This document shows, one piece after another, positions 11,551 through 20,290 of a stretch of DNA of 51,977 nt. The DNA comes from Alphaproteobacteria bacterium. GTDB taxonomy: Bacteria; Pseudomonadota; Alphaproteobacteria; WRAU01; Hepatincolaceae. The stretch spans positions 1-51,977 of the forward strand of contig JAIRQL010000018.1 in the NCBI GenBank assembly GCA_031256515.1, read 5' to 3'. Both the position numbers and the translations under genes were made by a program. The notes beneath the pieces are model-generated. The model had not been told where the DNA came from. It made no database searches and was given only the letters and a program-made list of their open reading frames with translations. Numbering within the stretch: the first letter of the stretch is position 1; each line of letters opens with the position of its first letter.

Positions 11551-11618
11551 AACAGGGGTGCTATGTATTAGCTGAGAAATACCCTTATAACCTGATCTAG
11601 TTAATACTAGCGGAGGAA
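11551..11618 (+). promoter_or_regulatory. TPP riboswitch (thi-box)
   Basis: The conserved TPP aptamer blocks are present in order: GGGGTGC (11555), GCTGAGA (11571), ACCC (11581), ACCTGATC (11590), TTAATAC (11601) and GCGGAGGAAGG at the 3' end. The Shine-Dalgarno sequence of thiE, GGAGG (11612-11616), lies inside the 3' strand of the aptamer and ends four bases before the ATG. TPP binding should therefore hide the ribosome site directly, a translational switch without an expression platform. Confidence 0.93.
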
Positions 11619-11620
11619 GG

Positions 11621-12277
11621 ATGATTAAATATAGCTTTATGCTACTTACTCAACAGCATAATAATACCGAAAAGTATCTAAATTTTATTACTCAATCTAT
11701 TACTCTTGGAGTTAATTGCATTCAATTTAGAGAAAAGCATATCTCTCAAGAATCCTTAGATTTTTTATTATCTTTACAAAAATTATTACAAAAATATAAA
11801 GTTCCTTTAATCATTAACGATGATATACAACTAGCCAAAGAAATTAATGCCGATGGAGTACATTTAGGACAAAGCGATACAAGTGTCTTTAAAGCTCGGC
11901 AAATATTAGGCAAAGAAAAAATTATCGGATTATCTATAGAAGATCCTCAGCAAATAGATATAGCAAACAATCTAGATGTTAATTATGTTGCTTGTAGTGC
12001 TGTTTTTCCTACTAAAAGTAAAAGTAATATTAAAAAAATATGGCAACTAGAAGGATTGCAATATATGTGCGAAAAATCTATTCATCCTGTAATTGCCATT
12101 GGTGGTATTAATGAGAGTAATGTTGAAAGTGTAATACAACACGGAGCTTATGGTATAGCAGTGATTTCGGCATTACACGATTCTAATAATTTACCAGCCA
12201 CTATTAATAAAATTAAACAAAGCTTAGAAGAAAATCATGGAAAAAATAAACCATTATATCCAAACACTGAAAAATAA
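11621..12277 (+). CDS. thiE: Thiamine-phosphate synthase
   Basis: 218 residues. It joins HMP pyrophosphate and hydroxyethylthiazole phosphate to make thiamine phosphate. TIM-barrel motifs typical of ThiE are visible: QFREKH near residue 35, INDD near 64, DGVHLGQSD near 84, the CSAVFPTKSK phosphate/pyrophosphate loop near 127, and AIGGI near 164. It sits directly behind the TPP riboswitch and overlaps thiM by about 40 bases, which implies translational coupling. Confidence 0.95.
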   Translation: MIKYSFMLLTQQHNNTEKYLNFITQSITLGVNCIQFREKHISQESLDFLLSLQKLLQKYKVPLIINDDIQLAKEINADGVHLGQSDTSVFKARQILGKEKIIGLSIEDPQQIDIANNLDVNYVACSAVFPTKSKSNIKKIWQLEGLQYMCEKSIHPVIAIGGINESNVESVIQHGAYGIAVISALHDSNNLPATINKIKQSLEENHGKNKPLYPNTEK

Positions 12278-13019
12278 TAAGCCACTAATTTGCTGTTTAA
12301 CTAATATTGTAAGTGTAGATTTTATTTGCAATTCTTTACTTAGTATTAATGCTGCTCCTATTGTTAGCTGTAGTGAAAAAGAAATAGAAGAACTTATAAA
12401 AATCAGCAAAGCTCTGTATATCAATATTGGTACTCTTAATGAAGATTTTATACTCCTTACCAAAAAGGCAATAATTACTGCAAAAAAAGAAAATATCCCC
12501 ATAATCTTAGACCCTGTAGGTAGTGGAGCAACAACTTTACGAACTAATTTTGCTAGGGAAATTTTAAGTATGGCAGATATTGTTAAAGGAAATGCTTCAG
12601 AGATTATTTCTTTACAAAATAATATTAAAGAATCCTTAGGAGTAGAAAGCAACAATAGTGTAAATGAGGCTAAAAATATAGCTGTTAATCTTGCTAAAAA
12701 GTATGATATTTGTGTGGCAATTAGTGGTAAAGAAGATTTTATAACTAACTATCAAGAAAATATTCAATTAAATTTTGGTTGTGAACTAATGAGTAAAATC
12801 ACCGGTATGGGGTGTAGTTTAGGTGGGATAATTACCGCCTTTGCTACGGTTTCACAAAATTACTTTGAAGCCACTCGTTTAGCTATTTTATATTATACAA
12901 TTTGTGCTGAAATTGCCTATAAAAAACAACCTAGCCCTGCTTCTTTTAAAACTCAATTTATAGATACTTTATATCAACAACCTCTAGAACAAATTAAGGA
13001 AATTTATTATGGCAGATAA
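12237..13019 (+). CDS. thiM: Hydroxyethylthiazole kinase
   Basis: 260 residues. It phosphorylates the salvaged thiazole alcohol (THZ) for ThiE. Visible motifs: LICCLTNIVSVDFICNSLL near the N-terminus, AAPIVSCSEKE, the nucleotide region PIILDPVGSGATT, KGNASEI, and the active-site segment ITGMGCSLGG with the conserved cysteine. It overlaps thiE upstream and thiD downstream. Confidence 0.95.
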   Translation: MEKINHYIQTLKNNKPLICCLTNIVSVDFICNSLLSINAAPIVSCSEKEIEELIKISKALYINIGTLNEDFILLTKKAIITAKKENIPIILDPVGSGATTLRTNFAREILSMADIVKGNASEIISLQNNIKESLGVESNNSVNEAKNIAVNLAKKYDICVAISGKEDFITNYQENIQLNFGCELMSKITGMGCSLGGIITAFATVSQNYFEATRLAILYYTICAEIAYKKQPSPASFKTQFIDTLYQQPLEQIKEIYYGR

Positions 13020-13830
13020 TTCTTATATCCCTCCAAAAGTATTAAGTATCGCAGGATTTGATGGTAGTTGTGGAGCAGGATTGCAAGCTGATTTAAAGGT
13101 TATTTCTAGCCTTAAATGTTATGGCTTAAATATATTAACCAGTTTACCAATACAAAATACAATGGGAGTACAAGATATTTTTGAGATACCGGCTAGTGCG
13201 GTAGAAAAGCAACTATACTGCATGTTTGAAGATATAACCCCTAATGCTATTAAAATAGGTATGCTCTTTAACTCAGAGATTATTAAAGTTGTCGCTAATT
13301 TTTTAGCAAAAAATGCTTTAGGTATTCCTATAGTTTTAGATCCTGTAATGGTGGCTAAATCAGGTGATACTCTTTTATTAAAAGAGGCAATTACTACTAT
13401 GAAAAAATATTTAATTCCTTTGGTTGAGGTGATAACTCCAAATTTAGCAGAGGCTTCTATTTTAATAAATAAAGAAATAAATACACTCAAAGATATGGAA
13501 GAATCCGCAAAAGAAATTTTACAATTGGGTTGTAAAAGTGTGCTTTTAAAAGGAGGACACTTAAATAGTAATGATTCAAATGATTTTTATCTAGACAATA
13601 AAAGTAATAGCTTATGGCTACAGGCAAAAAGAATAGATACTAATAATAATCATGGCACAGGTTGTACTCTTTCAGCTAGTATTGCTTCCTTTATTGCTTT
13701 AGGTAAAAATACTTTAGAATCCTGTAAGTTAGCAAAAGAATATACCTTTCAGGCTTTAGCAAATGCCGATAAACTAAAAATGGGAAAAGGACATGGCTCA
13801 CTTCATCATTTTTATGATTTATGGAATTAG
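13009..13830 (+). CDS. thiD: Hydroxymethylpyrimidine (phosphate) kinase
   Basis: 273 residues, ribokinase-like fold. It makes HMP pyrophosphate for ThiE in two phosphorylation steps. The N-terminal SIAGFDGSCGAGLQADLK replaces the more usual SDSGGGAGIQAD, a mild variation. VLDPVMVAKSGD, TPNLAEA, VLLKGGH and the anion-hole motif NNHGTGCTLSASIA near residue 212 are present. It ends the three-gene thiamine-salvage operon; no thiC or thiG is in the window. Confidence 0.95.
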   Translation: MADNSYIPPKVLSIAGFDGSCGAGLQADLKVISSLKCYGLNILTSLPIQNTMGVQDIFEIPASAVEKQLYCMFEDITPNAIKIGMLFNSEIIKVVANFLAKNALGIPIVLDPVMVAKSGDTLLLKEAITTMKKYLIPLVEVITPNLAEASILINKEINTLKDMEESAKEILQLGCKSVLLKGGHLNSNDSNDFYLDNKSNSLWLQAKRIDTNNNHGTGCTLSASIASFIALGKNTLESCKLAKEYTFQALANADKLKMGKGHGSLHHFYDLWN

Positions 13831-13903
13831 AATATAGTATATCTTTTAGCAAAGATAATACAATTCAACTACTTATTTTTTACTATACAATATTAGAAAA
13901 AAA

Positions 13904-14719
13904 TTATTTTTGAGATTTTTGACAATAAAAAGTTGAACGACCATTTTGAGTAATTTTTTCAATAACTCCATCACAACCGTCATGAGAACAAGGTTTATTG
14001 TCTTGTCCGTAGGCTAAAAAATGCTTTTGAAAATCACCAGATTCCCCATTGGCTTTTCTATAATCTTTAAGAGTTGAACCTCCTAAGATAATAGATTTAT
14101 GAAGGATTTCCTTAAGGGCTAAAACTAAATCTTCTGCTTCTTTAATATCAAGAGAATTTGCGGGTCTTAGGGGACTAATTTTTGCTGAAAAAAGAGCTTC
14201 ACTAGCATAAATATTGCCAATTCCTGCAACAATTTCTTGATTAAGTAAAGTATTTTTAATATTAGATGAAATTTTTTTTATTTTATCTAATAGGTATTGT
14301 GCTGTAAATTCATCAGAAATTGCATCAACCCCTACATGAAAAAAATATTTGGATTCAACTTTATTAGTATCGTCTAACAAAAAAACTCCAAACCGTCGTG
14401 GATCATTATATTTAAGATTATAATTATTGGCAAAATATAAAATTATATGGTCATGCTTAGCAATTTCAGTATTATTAGAATACCAAAACCTTCCACTCAT
14501 CCCAAGATGAGAGATTATAGTTTTTTGATTAGAAAGGTGAAAAAGCAGATATTTAGCTTTTCTTTGAATATCAATAACTGTTGTATTAATAATCTCAGAT
14601 AAATTAGTAGGAATATCCTGACGAAGTTTTTTATTAGATGTATAAACATCAATTATCTTATTATCTTTAAGCGGTAATAACGAAATCTTTGTATTTTCTA
14701 CCTCAGGTAATTCTGGCAT
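13904..14719 (-). CDS. mutM: Formamidopyrimidine-DNA glycosylase
   Basis: 271 residues, the usual length. It removes 8-oxoguanine and Fapy lesions by base excision and cleaves the AP site. The catalytic N-terminus PELPEVE is intact, as are SHLGMSGRFW, DPRRFGVF and the helix-two-turn-helix GIGNIYASEALF. The C-terminal zinc finger starts normally (C..HDGC near residue 242) and has FYC at 264-266. The fourth expected cysteine is serine (S269, codon 13913-13915), one base from Cys. The gene is in the alphaproteobacterial rpsT-mutM-ubiE neighbourhood. Confidence 0.96.
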   Translation of the reverse strand: MPELPEVENTKISLLPLKDNKIIDVYTSNKKLRQDIPTNLSEIINTTVIDIQRKAKYLLFHLSNQKTIISHLGMSGRFWYSNNTEIAKHDHIILYFANNYNLKYNDPRRFGVFLLDDTNKVESKYFFHVGVDAISDEFTAQYLLDKIKKISSNIKNTLLNQEIVAGIGNIYASEALFSAKISPLRPANSLDIKEAEDLVLALKEILHKSIILGGSTLKDYRKANGESGDFQKHFLAYGQDNKPCSHDGCDGVIEKITQNGRSTFYCQKSQK

Positions 14720-14756
14720 ATCTCAAGCTCTTTAATCTTTACTATAATAATTATAT

Positions 14757-14800
14757 AAAAAAAATGGAGTATTTAATATTTTAAAAATAAAAAATACTCC
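14757..14800 (-). terminator. Rho-independent terminator after the PH-like gene
   Basis: Read on the minus strand, GGAGTATTT and AAATACTCC form a nine-bp stem (14766-14800), followed by a run of eight T (14764-14757). It lies between the PH-like membrane protein gene and mutM. Confidence 0.75.
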
Positions 14801-14820
14801 AATCTCTATTTTAGCAGAAG

Positions 14821-15933
14821 CTATCTTCTTCTTTGCCTTGAAGCACTTGCAGATCTTTCTGCTGAGGAAGAAGAACCAGAAGATCTACCAGCTTGTCTTG
14901 ATGACCTTCTACCAGAAGAACGAGAGTTTCCTCCGCTATTGGTAGCAACAGGAGCATCTACAGCCGCAGATACATCTGCCGATGTAGTATCAGCTTCTTC
15001 AGAATCTTCCTCATCATCATCTTCTTCATTCTGCTTGTTGTTTTTAGATTTAGAAGTTGGAATCATACCGAATTCTTTTAGTTCGTCTTCAGTAAAACCT
15101 AAATCAGCTAAGCCATTAAGATTATCAGATCCGAGATTCTTTTTATTTTTAGATTTCTTTTCTTGATCTTCTTCTGGTGGTCTACCATCACTTAAGATAT
15201 TTTTGATAGCTTCATTTTGACCTAATCCTTTATTAGCACCATGTTGCAATTCATTTACTAATTCATAAATATAGTAGGCACCATGAATTGTATCAAAGGA
15301 GTATTTTCTTCTTTGGGTTGTATAAAATTGTAAATTACCATAATTTAAAAGAAGCCCTAAAAGACCTTTTTTATTCAAAGATTCGTTAATAGAAAACAAA
15401 GTTAATTCATTTTTCTTTTTTAAGAACTTCCAACCATAAATAATTTTATACTTAGTCATGGATATTGTAAAATTCATATACTCAAAAGACTTTCTTATAA
15501 ACAGATAAGTTAATACTACTAATATTAAAATAACAACTCCATAAAATGGTAGTTTATATCTAATATCTTGAGATAAATACTCAACAATGTTGAAAAAATA
15601 CTTATCTACAATCATAAAACCAAAGCAAATCAAAATACACAATGCTAAATAAGGAGTTAGTGTATGAATACTATATCCTGTAGTATATATAATATTAGTA
15701 TCTTTTTTTGCTAATTCTTCTAATTCACTTTCTTCAATAACTTTAGAAAAATTAGTAGAATTATCAAATGGATTAGAAGTTTTTCTTTTAAAAATACTAT
15801 CTAGCGAAGTATCATCATCTTTATCATCAGCAAATAAACTGTCAAAATCAAAATCGGCAGACGATGGAACACCACCAACATCCTCTTTGTTTCTTCCACT
15901 ATTTCTTCTTTTTCTTGCTCTTGGTTCTCTCAA
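14821..15933 (-). CDS. Membrane protein with bacterial-PH-like domain and disordered tails
   Basis: 370 residues. The first 80 residues are charged and disordered. Two membrane segments follow (about 95-112 and 125-145), then a region (about 150-225) resembling YdbS-type bacterial PH domains, with FTISMTKYKIIYGWKFLKKKNELTL and GNLQFYTTQ. The final 90 residues are an acidic stretch followed by a Ser/Arg/Ala-rich low-complexity tail ending RQRRR. The start is a TTG with AGAGGA seven bases upstream. A terminator follows the gene. The PH assignment rests on layout and motif feel; the function is unknown. Confidence 0.6.
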   Translation of the reverse strand: MREPRARKRRNSGRNKEDVGGVPSSADFDFDSLFADDKDDDTSLDSIFKRKTSNPFDNSTNFSKVIEESELEELAKKDTNIIYTTGYSIHTLTPYLALCILICFGFMIVDKYFFNIVEYLSQDIRYKLPFYGVVILILVVLTYLFIRKSFEYMNFTISMTKYKIIYGWKFLKKKNELTLFSINESLNKKGLLGLLLNYGNLQFYTTQRRKYSFDTIHGAYYIYELVNELQHGANKGLGQNEAIKNILSDGRPPEEDQEKKSKNKKNLGSDNLNGLADLGFTEDELKEFGMIPTSKSKNNKQNEEDDDEEDSEEADTTSADVSAAVDAPVATNSGGNSRSSGRRSSRQAGRSSGSSSSAERSASASRQRRR

Positions 15934-16004
15934 TATAGAATCCTCTAAGTTAATATAATTAAATTATAATAATTTTTTCAACAACTGCAAGTTTTACCTG
16001 CATT

Positions 16005-18320
16005 TTACTCGTATAAATGTCCCGTTTTAACCAATTTTATATTTAATATACCAGGATGATTAGCATACTCACCTTGAATAACATCAATAATATCCTTTTC
16101 TATACCACAAGTTAAATCTTGAATTATAAATACATCAAACCCTTTTTTTAAATAGCCATCAATAGCATATTTAACACAATAATCTGAAGCAACTCCCATT
16201 ATGTAAACTTCTACCTTTCTATTTTTATAAGAAGATAAGAAATCATCCATATTTTCGTAAACCACATTGCTATCAAGATTCAATACCTTATATAAATTTT
16301 TATAGACAGAATAGTTTTTAAAGTCAAGCCCAACAGAGTTATCTCGGCTAATTTCGTTATCCCACATATCAAATTTATTTTTGTATAACTTATATACTGG
16401 TAATTTACTAGCAATATTATCTAAGGAAAGAGACAGCTCCCAATCATTACTTTTATGCTCGCAATGCAAAGGAAACATCTCAGATTCTGCCGAATTCCTA
16501 TATTCATTAGCAAAATGAGTATCTTGAGTAAAAATCACTGCATCAAAAAAATCTTTACCTATGGAATCAAAAAAAGTATGAGTTTTAGTAATTAAAGAAT
16601 CCGCATTTTTTATACTTAAAATGCCATCCTCCTTTAAAAAAGAATTCTGCATATCAACAACTGTTAAAACTCTATGTATTTCTTTAGTTGGTGCTAATCT
16701 TTTTATATTATCTTCTACCACAATACTCCATTCATTTTTAATGATTTTATTACTTAAGTTAAAAGGAATATCTATTGTATAACAACTAATTAATTCTCCC
16801 TCAACTGCTGAGTAAATATTTTTTGACAAACTTACTTTGTTATCGCTTGAAGACAAAATATATTTATGATTATCTAATGGGAATAACACAACTTTAGATT
16901 TTTTATATAGCTCTACTGATTTTATATCTGGTGATAGATGGAATCTTAAAGAGGCTTCTTCTATAATCATATCTGAATCTTTTTGTAAAGAGATCATATC
17001 TTCACCTAAAATACAGGTATATCCTTTTTTAGAAATATATATGGTTTTATAATAAGTTATACCTAAGTTCTTAAATCCGCCATAAATAAATTTAATAATA
17101 TCCCAATTATCTTCAGATCGTCTTTCTACTTTCAAGTTAGATTCCGATAAATCAAAAGAAAGTATTTTATTATTAACTTTTAATACTAGGCAAGAATTAT
17201 ATATCCTAGCTGCTTGCTCGTTATGTAAAAATGAGTAATTAATATCAAAAATATTATTGCCTAAATTAGTAATAATTTTTTTATCATTGATTACAATTTC
17301 ACAAGATAGTAAAGAATTATTATTTTTAACCCTTGCACCAACATCAAAAATTATTGAGGCATTAGCTGAAACTAATTTAGTATAGCCACTATCTCTTAAT
17401 ACCATTGAAGGTTTAGTTGAAATATTACTAAGAGCTAAAAGATAATCTATTTTTGTTTTGGTAGATTCATGTCCGCCATTAAATATAGCTAAACGACCAT
17501 CAGGATGCCGCATACTTCTAATAAAAAGTGAAATTCTATCTATAGTAGCTCTGATAAAATCAATATTATAGTTCTCTGTATCTTTAAGTAGATAGTATAC
17601 TTGTAGTAAATCTTCTAAATAAGCTAAAGCAACACTAGGATTCCTTGAAGTATGCCCGCCATCATTAAAAATATTTTCTTTAATATCTAGATCAATTTTA
17701 CGAATTAACCTTTCAATAAGAGGACTTTTACTAAGTTTATCTGCTTTTACAGAAAGAACAACAACAATTAAAGCCTTAGCAATCTTCAATTTATTTTGCA
17801 ATCTATAAAGTTTTAATTTATGCAGTTTATATAAATTAATCAAATGATTAATATTAATATTTATGATATTTTTAATTTCTGCTTTGGCAATATCATCTCT
17901 ATCTTTTATTACAAAAGAACCATAAAGAGTCATTTGAAAAACTCTTTCAGCAAGAATTTCCTCACTCCAAGTTTCCATGTTAAAACTTCCAAACTTTGAA
18001 TTCCAAGATTCAATCAAATTATAAGCCTTATCTTGAGCTTTAACTGTCCCTAGAGCTTTTAAATTAGCTAGCCAATAAAAGCTATGAAGATAAGCTAAAA
18101 CTGCTGAAGATAAAATTTTTATATTTAAAAACTCTTTAACTGTGTATTTTTTACCAAAAACATCTATTTCATCATATAAAATAGAATGCCCGTTATAATT
18201 GATACTATCTAAAATAGACAAATCTATAGAATTTTTAAATAAATTATATTTTTTATTTAAAAAAAACTTCTTATAAAAATAACTACGAAAAAATATACTT
18301 AACAACTTATTCAAATTCAT
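16005..18320 (-). CDS. Heparinase II/III-like domain fused to a nicotinamidase-like domain
   Basis: 771 residues in one uninterrupted frame. Residues about 1-540 match the alphaproteobacterial heparinase II/III-like family (NDGGHTSRNPSVAL near 219, RHPDGRLAIFNGG near 271, DSGYTKL near 310). The histidine-bearing segment expected near 332-342 reads KNNNSLLSCEI, so this part looks catalytically decayed. Residues 551-771 are an isochorismatase/nicotinamidase-like hydrolase with D556 (VVDMQNSF), metal ligands D600/H602 (TQDTH) and H619 (FPLHCEH), a lysine in YKLYKNKF, and nucleophile C715 in GVASDYCVK. These match the PncA layout. It lies 32 bases after dut, with an AAGGG site before its ATG. Confidence 0.8.
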   Translation of the reverse strand: MNLNKLLSIFFRSYFYKKFFLNKKYNLFKNSIDLSILDSINYNGHSILYDEIDVFGKKYTVKEFLNIKILSSAVLAYLHSFYWLANLKALGTVKAQDKAYNLIESWNSKFGSFNMETWSEEILAERVFQMTLYGSFVIKDRDDIAKAEIKNIINININHLINLYKLHKLKLYRLQNKLKIAKALIVVVLSVKADKLSKSPLIERLIRKIDLDIKENIFNDGGHTSRNPSVALAYLEDLLQVYYLLKDTENYNIDFIRATIDRISLFIRSMRHPDGRLAIFNGGHESTKTKIDYLLALSNISTKPSMVLRDSGYTKLVSANASIIFDVGARVKNNNSLLSCEIVINDKKIITNLGNNIFDINYSFLHNEQAARIYNSCLVLKVNNKILSFDLSESNLKVERRSEDNWDIIKFIYGGFKNLGITYYKTIYISKKGYTCILGEDMISLQKDSDMIIEEASLRFHLSPDIKSVELYKKSKVVLFPLDNHKYILSSSDNKVSLSKNIYSAVEGELISCYTIDIPFNLSNKIIKNEWSIVVEDNIKRLAPTKEIHRVLTVVDMQNSFLKEDGILSIKNADSLITKTHTFFDSIGKDFFDAVIFTQDTHFANEYRNSAESEMFPLHCEHKSNDWELSLSLDNIASKLPVYKLYKNKFDMWDNEISRDNSVGLDFKNYSVYKNLYKVLNLDSNVVYENMDDFLSSYKNRKVEVYIMGVASDYCVKYAIDGYLKKGFDVFIIQDLTCGIEKDIIDVIQGEYANHPGILNIKLVKTGHLYE

Positions 18321-18352
18321 TAAACCCTTAAATCCAACAGTGTTGAATTTTA

Positions 18353-18799
18353 TTAAACTCCTGTAGAACCAAAACCACCACTACCTCTATTTGTATCATT
18401 TAATGTTCCAATAAAAAAATTAGCTTTAACATAAGTATTTATAACCATCTGAGCAATTCTATCCCCTCTTTTAACAATAAAAGAATCACTTGAGAAATTA
18501 GCTAAAATTACTTTAATTTCACCACGATAATCACTATCTATAGTTCCTGGTGAATTAAGTACTACAACACCATTTTTAATAGCTAACCCTGAACGAGAAC
18601 GAACTTGAGCTTCAAAAGAAGATGGCAACTCCATAAATATACCTGTTGGAATTAAAACTCTTTCTTGAGGTTTTAAAGTTATATCTTCAAAAATATTTGC
18701 TTTTAAATCTACACCTGCCGAGCCTTCGCTGGCATAAGAAGGAATCCCTAAATCTTTAGCGGAATCTTCAACTATTATTTTAACATCTACCTGATTCAT
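18353..18799 (-). CDS. dut: dUTP diphosphatase
   Basis: 148 residues. It hydrolyses dUTP to dUMP, keeping uracil out of DNA. All five trimeric dUTPase motifs are visible: AGVDLKAN, RSGLAIKNG, GTIDSDYRGEI, RGDRIAQMVI and the C-terminal RGSGGFGSTG. It follows ubiB by seven bases in the alphaproteobacterial ubiE-ubiB-dut order. Confidence 0.98.
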   Translation of the reverse strand: MNQVDVKIIVEDSAKDLGIPSYASEGSAGVDLKANIFEDITLKPQERVLIPTGIFMELPSSFEAQVRSRSGLAIKNGVVVLNSPGTIDSDYRGEIKVILANFSSDSFIVKRGDRIAQMVINTYVKANFFIGTLNDTNRGSGGFGSTGV

Positions 18800-18806
18800 T
18801 ATTCAC

Positions 18807-20273
18807 CTATTTTAATATTAATAATACAATAATAATAACAACCAATACAAAGAATCTTTTATACCACTTAGAATTATTTAATAATATATTATTGTTTTCT
18901 TGCAATATTTGATTACGATTAATAAAACTATTTTTTATACTATCTAAATCAACTAAAAAATTATGATATTTATCTTTTAAAGACTCTTTAAATGCTTGGT
19001 GGGTATTAATATTTTCTGCAATAATTTCCTTAGACATCATCCATAAATTTTCATCAGGACTTAAAACTCTACCGAGATTTTCTAGATACATAAGGTTTTT
19101 TTGTAATAATAAAAGATCCTCTTGAATCTCCATTTCAAAATTACCAGATATAATAAAAAGTTGCCTTAATAATTCACCAATTTTAATATCTTTTTGTGGT
19201 TTATCTAAGAGCTTTGCCATAATAGAACGGCAGGCTAAAGCAAAATCATCTACATTATACTTAGAAGACACCCAACCAGCTTTAAAGTGAATTTCTGCCG
19301 CTTTTTTATAATCTTTATTGACAAAAGCAGTGAATACATCAAAAAGATATTTCCTTAAAGATGGCGATATTCTCCCCATAATACCAAAATCTACAAAACA
19401 TATTACCTCATCAGGCAAAACAAAAATGTTTCCTGAGTGCATATCTCCATGAAAATAACCATCTTGTAATACCTGTAAAAAGAAAATTGTTGCCAGATTC
19501 CTAGTAATTTTATCTAAACTATAATTACCTTGTTTTAAAGTATAAATATTATTAAGAGAAACTCCATTAATAAATTCTTCTACCAAGCAAGATTCACTAA
19601 CATAATTCCAATAAACTTTAGGAATGTAAACATAGCTTTCACCATTAAAGTTTTCTTTTAATTCGTCCATCGCTGCGGCTTCAAATCTTAAGTCTAGCTC
19701 TAGCTTCATGGTATCTTCTAGGTGATTAATTATTCTAAGAGGTTTAGAAGTTTTTCCTCTTTTAGAAGTATTTTGCAAAATTGAAAAAAGGATTTTTAAT
19801 AGGGCAATATCTTGCTTAAATAATTTTGTGGTCTTAGGTTTAATAACTTTAACAATAACCTCACTGCCATCTAGCAATTTAGCCTTATGAACTTGAGCTA
19901 CCGAAGCCGAAGCTATTGCTTCTTTATTAATTTCTAAAAAAATTTCTTCTATCTTTGCTCCAAAATCTGCCTCAATAACTTTAACAATTTTTTTATAAGG
20001 AATTGGTTTAACTTTATCTCGTAGTTTTTTTAATTCTTCTAAATAAACCTCACTGAATAAATCTACCCTTGTAGACATAAGTTGTGCTAGTTTAATAAAA
20101 ACTGGTCCAGCTGCTGATAAAAATTTGGCAAATCGCACCGCTTGTTTTTGCGATTTTTTATTATAAAGAATATTAAATAAAAATAGCCATTTAGAGTTTA
20201 ATAATCCTAATATAAAAAAACAGTTATATCTTACAAATAATAAACCTAAATGAATAAATCTTAATAAAGCCAT
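18807..20273 (-). CDS. ubiB: Ubiquinone biosynthesis regulatory kinase-like protein UbiB
   Basis: 488 residues, ABC1/ADCK family. It supports coenzyme Q assembly at the inner membrane, probably as an ATPase. ASVAQVHKAKL (alanine-rich loop region), VKVIKPK, GDMHSGNIFVL and VDFGIMGRI are present, with a terminal hydrophobic anchor (about 470-487). The family's KxGQ motif reads KLAQ (residues 61-64), so the glycine is alanine. It lies 17 bases after ubiE and seven before dut. Confidence 0.94.
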   Translation of the reverse strand: MALLRFIHLGLLFVRYNCFFILGLLNSKWLFLFNILYNKKSQKQAVRFAKFLSAAGPVFIKLAQLMSTRVDLFSEVYLEELKKLRDKVKPIPYKKIVKVIEADFGAKIEEIFLEINKEAIASASVAQVHKAKLLDGSEVIVKVIKPKTTKLFKQDIALLKILFSILQNTSKRGKTSKPLRIINHLEDTMKLELDLRFEAAAMDELKENFNGESYVYIPKVYWNYVSESCLVEEFINGVSLNNIYTLKQGNYSLDKITRNLATIFFLQVLQDGYFHGDMHSGNIFVLPDEVICFVDFGIMGRISPSLRKYLFDVFTAFVNKDYKKAAEIHFKAGWVSSKYNVDDFALACRSIMAKLLDKPQKDIKIGELLRQLFIISGNFEMEIQEDLLLLQKNLMYLENLGRVLSPDENLWMMSKEIIAENINTHQAFKESLKDKYHNFLVDLDSIKNSFINRNQILQENNNILLNNSKWYKRFFVLVVIIIVLLILK

Positions 20274-20290
20274 AATACTATCACCTAATA

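Noticed and set aside
9655-11620. Possible replication origin near dnaA
   Set aside because: No DnaA-box cluster is visible in the gaps around dnaN, dnaA or rpsT, and no skew could be computed.
12254-13490. Minus-strand ORFs opposite thiM and thiD
   Set aside because: They are antisense shadows of conserved overlapping genes without ribosome binding sites.
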